The notes beneath the pieces were generated by a model that ran no database searches, was not told the DNA's origin, and was given only the letters and a program-made list of their open reading frames with translations. A program made the position numbers and the translations under genes. DNA of 49,686 nucleotides. Source: Lapillicoccus sp. GTDB lineage: Bacteria; Actinomycetota; Actinomycetes; Actinomycetales; Dermatophilaceae. Below are positions 49,686 to 49,686 of the stretch, piece by piece; the first letter of the stretch is position 1; each line of letters begins with the position of its first letter. The DNA lies in the NCBI RefSeq assembly GCF_025353065.1, contig NZ_JANXRJ010000037.1:1-49686 (forward strand), read 5' to 3'.

Positions 49686-49686
49686 G

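Overview
The window is high-GC (around 72% by eye), densely packed actinobacterial chromosome. It carries a SUF-operon tail, an InhA/MabA-type fatty-acid pair, an actinobacterial-type ferredoxin sulfite reductase, a DUF3099 gene, an acVLRF1 release factor, ADP-glucose-based glycogen genes and a cyanophycin locus. About twenty genes look leaderless: a TANNNT or CANNNT -10 box begins 12-14 nt before the start codon. Together this suggests Micrococcales, perhaps Intrasporangiaceae (Tetrasphaera/Phycicoccus/Janibacter-like). The placement is inference; there is no rRNA or tRNA to test it. I see no prophage, insertion sequence, CRISPR array or conjugative module.

Layout. 1-2.9 kb: SufT-like protein, O-acetylhomoserine sulfhydrylase, CoA-binding protein and VLRF1-type peptidyl-tRNA hydrolase, closed by a long bidirectional hairpin. 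2.9-6.2 kb (minus): zinc metallopeptidase, alanine-racemase-like protein and FemX-like ligase. 6.4-10.9 kb (plus): DoxX, PIG-L deacetylase, a MerR regulator fused to two beta-clamp-like domains behind its own MerR operator, a frame-disrupted zinc-ribbon gene and an ABC-F ATPase. 10.9-14.5 kb: formate/nitrite-type channel, zinc alcohol dehydrogenase, a lipoprotein and a secreted protein. 14.6-19.4 kb: assimilatory sulfur reduction (sirA, cysH, and a three-domain siroheme synthase that makes the cofactor SirA needs). 19.4-30.4 kb: RCK-pore-RCK potassium channel protein, MOSC protein, crotonase, ABC exporter, small secreted protein, DUF1801, SURF1, moaA, DUF3099 pair and fabG-inhA.

30.4-38.1 kb is the cyanophycin region. 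A CphA-like Mur ligase that lacks the ATP-grasp domain and carries C-terminal TPRs faces a serB-cphB-cphA block across three tandem palindromes. The cphA frame is broken by an in-frame TAG about 88 codons before its natural end. 38.1-42.8 kb: thiol peroxidase, a 53-bp tandem repeat, F420-type oxidoreductase, methyltransferase (apparent CTG start), glgC, and divergent glgA. 42.8-49.7 kb: conserved unknown, VOC protein, lone ABC ATPase, NfeD-SPFH pair, Tat-exported glycosidase-like protein, TSUP permease and a SpoU-type RNA methyltransferase.

The most unusual signals are the MerR/beta-clamp fusion with its operator, the ATP-grasp-less CphA paralogue next to an amber-interrupted cphA, the window-wide over-representation of GGCATAC/GTATGCC even where it forces rare codons, and several tandem or palindromic repeats at gene borders.
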